Positions 11,813 through 13,575 of a stretch of DNA of 13,575 nt are shown piece after piece. The notes under the pieces were generated by a model that ran no database searches, was not told the DNA's origin, and saw only the letters and a list, made by a program, of their open reading frames with translations. The stretch is from Pseudomonadota bacterium (lineage in GTDB: Bacteria > Myxococcota > Polyangia > GCA-2747355 > JACKDQ01). The translations under genes were made by a program, and so were the position numbers. The stretch is taken from positions 1 to 13,575 of the forward strand of contig JAUVBO010000012.1 of the NCBI GenBank assembly GCA_030591195.1, given 5' to 3'. Each line of letters starts with the position of its first letter. Positions within the stretch are counted from its first letter, which is position 1.

Positions 11813-13575
11813 TCATCTGGTCGGCTTGGCCGACGCGGTCGCCCCCTTCTTGCGAAAGATCACCACCAGGTCGCGAGTCTGAACGTCCTCGTTCTCGCGA
11901 ACGAAGATCGTCACGTAGTTGGCGCCGGGCCAGAGCGGGATGTCGGTGGAGAAGCTCAGCTTCTGGGGCGTCTTCGAGTGGCGGTTCGAGCGGTAGAATA
12001 CCTTGTGCCCGTCGATCTTCGCCCCCGGGTTGCGCACGAAGACGAAGAGGTCCGAGACGCGGGTCTCGTCGGTGGCGATGCCACTGATCCGCATCGACTT
12101 GGCGTCGGTCAGGTAGGCGGGGACGTTGACCGTCAGCTTCGGTGGTGTCACCTGCCAGTAGCTGACGAACGACGCCTTCGCGCCCACGGCACCGCCGGGG
12201 GTGACGTCCTTGGCGGCGATGAAGGCCGGGCGCCGCTTGGTCACGGCCACACGATACCACTTGCTGCCAACCCGTCCGAGCACCCTGAACGCCGACCCAC
12301 CGGGGGCCTCGCCGACCACCGGCGCGTCGTCGCCGGCCCAGGCCCTGAACTTCCCCCTGACGCCGCTGACCCGGACGGTACCCTTGCCCTCGATCGGCGC
12401 GGCGCCCGCCGAGGCAGCCACCGGGAACTCGAGCTTGTCGGTGACCGACTCACCGAGCCCGTCGTCGTGCACCCGCAGCTGCAGCTTGAACGACGACCGC
12501 TCGAACGAGGGCTGGACGGTGAAGGTGAACGAGGCCGTCTTGACCTCGCCAGGCGCGAGGCTGCCGACGACGAACCGCCCCTTGTGGATGAAGATCCCCG
12601 TCCCGGCGAGGTTCTTCAGCGCCATCATCGCCCGCAGGGCGCGCCCGCGGCCAGTGTTGCGCACCTTGACAAACAGGCGCAGGCGCTCGCCACGCTGGGC
12701 GCGCCCGTCCTGGTTGGCCCCCGGCTGGTCGTCGATCAGCTGATAGCCGTAGGCGAAGGTCGGCCGCTCGACGCCACGGGTCGAGACCTGGAAAGTGTGG
12801 CGGGGGTAGTCGTGCCGACCAGCGTCGTAGAAGCGGAGCGTCACCGCGTCCATCCGCGTCGGCGCGTCGCGGAACTTGAGTGGCACGACCCAGCTGCGGC
12901 TCTGGCCCGGGGCGAGACGGCCAAAGACGAACTCATGGCCGGAGAGCATCCGGTTGTCCGACTTGGTCACCGCCATCAGGCGGCGAGCCTCGACCTTGCC
13001 GGTGTTGCGCACCGTGACGCGGATCTTCATCTTCTCGCAGGCCTTGGCCCGCGCACCCCGCACGGAGACCGCCAGCGTTGGCGGGGCGGCTGGCTGGTTG
13101 CCCTTGCTCACCCCCTCGCCCAGTGTCCAGTCGACGCCGTGCTTCTTCAACGCCTCGACCACTTCGCGCTCCTGCTCGGCCTCGCGCTTGGCAAAGACCC
13201 CCTGGGCGTTGGCCGCCGCGAGCACCTGGTTGCGGCGCCAGCCACGGGCCTTGGCCAGCAGGGAGCGGGCGAGCTTGATCTGGAAGTCCTCGACGAACTT
13301 GTCCTGCTCCTCGGGCCGGCAGGTGCGGTCGGGGTAGAGGCAGAGGTTCTTCTGCTTCGGCTTGTTCCGGTCCGGCTTCGGGTTCGGCGCCAGGTAGCGG
13401 ACCTCCTTCAGCGGCTTGACGTCCTTGCGAACGTTGCGGCTGGTGAGGTGCTTGGCCAGGTCCTCCTCGCGGTGGGCCATAGACTGCCGACGCAAGCGGA
13501 TGAACTCCTCGCGCACCACCATCGGACGGGTGACGATGTCGGGCGTGATGCCGACCGACTGGATCGAGATGTCCC
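11813..13575 (-). CDS. C-terminal part of an S41-type processing peptidase with CARDB-like, SH3-like and Ig-like domains (N-terminus outside window)
   Basis: The frame is open to the right edge. A Met codon lies at 13522, but 17 more in-frame codons precede it and include SIQSVGITPDIV, the characteristic end of the catalytic domain of S41 carboxyl-terminal processing peptidases. The true start is therefore outside the window, as is the catalytic Ser/Lys dyad. Counting from that Met: a charged helical linker (1-140); two beta domains of CARDB type (about 148-248 and 275-368), with the telltale VRNTGKV, RLAPGQS, VRNTGRG and SLAPGE segments; an SH3-like barrel (about 380-440; GSAFRVLGRVGSKWYRV); and an Ig-like domain (461-557). 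CARDB domains are extracellular adhesion modules. The layout resembles, from memory, the myxobacterial MXAN_5808 peptidase family. It probably acts in the periplasm, cleaving envelope proteins near their C-termini; substrate unknown. Confidence 0.85.
   Translation of the reverse strand, partial: DISIQSVGITPDIVTRPMVVREEFIRLRRQSMAHREEDLAKHLTSRNVRKDVKPLKEVRYLAPNPKPDRNKPKQKNLCLYPDRTCRPEEQDKFVEDFQIKLARSLLAKARGWRRNQVLAAANAQGVFAKREAEQEREVVEALKKHGVDWTLGEGVSKGNQPAAPPTLAVSVRGARAKACEKMKIRVTVRNTGKVEARRLMAVTKSDNRMLSGHEFVFGRLAPGQSRSWVVPLKFRDAPTRMDAVTLRFYDAGRHDYPRHTFQVSTRGVERPTFAYGYQLIDDQPGANQDGRAQRGERLRLFVKVRNTGRGRALRAMMALKNLAGTGIFIHKGRFVVGSLAPGEVKTASFTFTVQPSFERSSFKLQLRVHDDGLGESVTDKLEFPVAASAGAAPIEGKGTVRVSGVRGKFRAWAGDDAPVVGEAPGGSAFRVLGRVGSKWYRVAVTKRRPAFIAAKDVTPGGAVGAKASFVSYWQVTPPKLTVNVPAYLTDAKSMRISGIATDETRVSDLFVFVRNPGAKIDGHKVFYRSNRHSKTPQKLSFSTDIPLWPGANYVTIFVRENEDVQTRDLVVIFRKKGATASAKPTR

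Overview
The window is a high-GC stretch of a bacterial chromosome from a predatory or social deltaproteobacterium, most likely Myxococcota. The evidence is the strong G/C bias at third codon positions, several cysteine-rich lipoproteins, a PEGA-domain protein, receiver proteins carrying DUF4388/PATAN domains, and an S41 peptidase with a CARDB-like tail. It holds twelve protein genes, two of them cut by the window edges. There is no tRNA, rRNA, CRISPR array or insertion sequence that I can see, and no gene-free stretch longer than about 200 bases.

Layout. (1) At 1-791 (-) lies the N-terminal part of a receiver-EAL c-di-GMP phosphodiesterase. It is divergent from a membrane histidine kinase (890-2566, +), which is followed closely by a Nudix hydrolase (2570-3067, +). 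A 41-cysteine lipoprotein (3153-4013, +) comes next. (2) A minus-strand group converges on it: a lipoprotein (5306-6145), a FabG-like SDR (4531-5268) and a DUF2505/SRPBCC protein (4033-4530). The SDR stop codon directly abuts the next ATG. (3) An outer-membrane beta-barrel protein (6249-6995, -) lies downstream of a NarL/FixJ-type response regulator (7178-7837, -). (4) A PEGA-domain envelope protein (7982-9208, +), with a near-consensus promoter, overlaps by 28 bases the 3' end of a large REC-PATAN-REC-PATAN membrane protein (9181-11667, -). (5) The C-terminal part of an S41-type processing peptidase with CARDB-like, SH3-like and Ig-like domains runs off the right edge (11813-13575, -).

How the genes fit together. 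The region is dominated by signal transduction and cell-envelope proteins. The kinase and the receiver-EAL protein share one divergent intergenic region and could form a sensor-to-c-di-GMP pathway. The NarL-type regulator has no adjacent HisKA_3 kinase and may control its envelope-protein neighbours. The REC-PATAN protein looks like a signalling scaffold with one receiver locked by a Glu at the phosphosite.

Most notable observations: (a) a 165-bp, frame-neutral insertion in the dimerisation (HisKA) domain of the kinase, made of two 78-bp-period repeats with palindromic ends and flanked by a 7-bp direct repeat; (b) the double degenerate-receiver/PATAN membrane architecture; (c) a threefold cysteine-repeat lipoprotein; (d) Asp in place of the tetrad Asn in the FabG-like enzyme. 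I did not find a clear, complete, previously undescribed system; these are the best leads.
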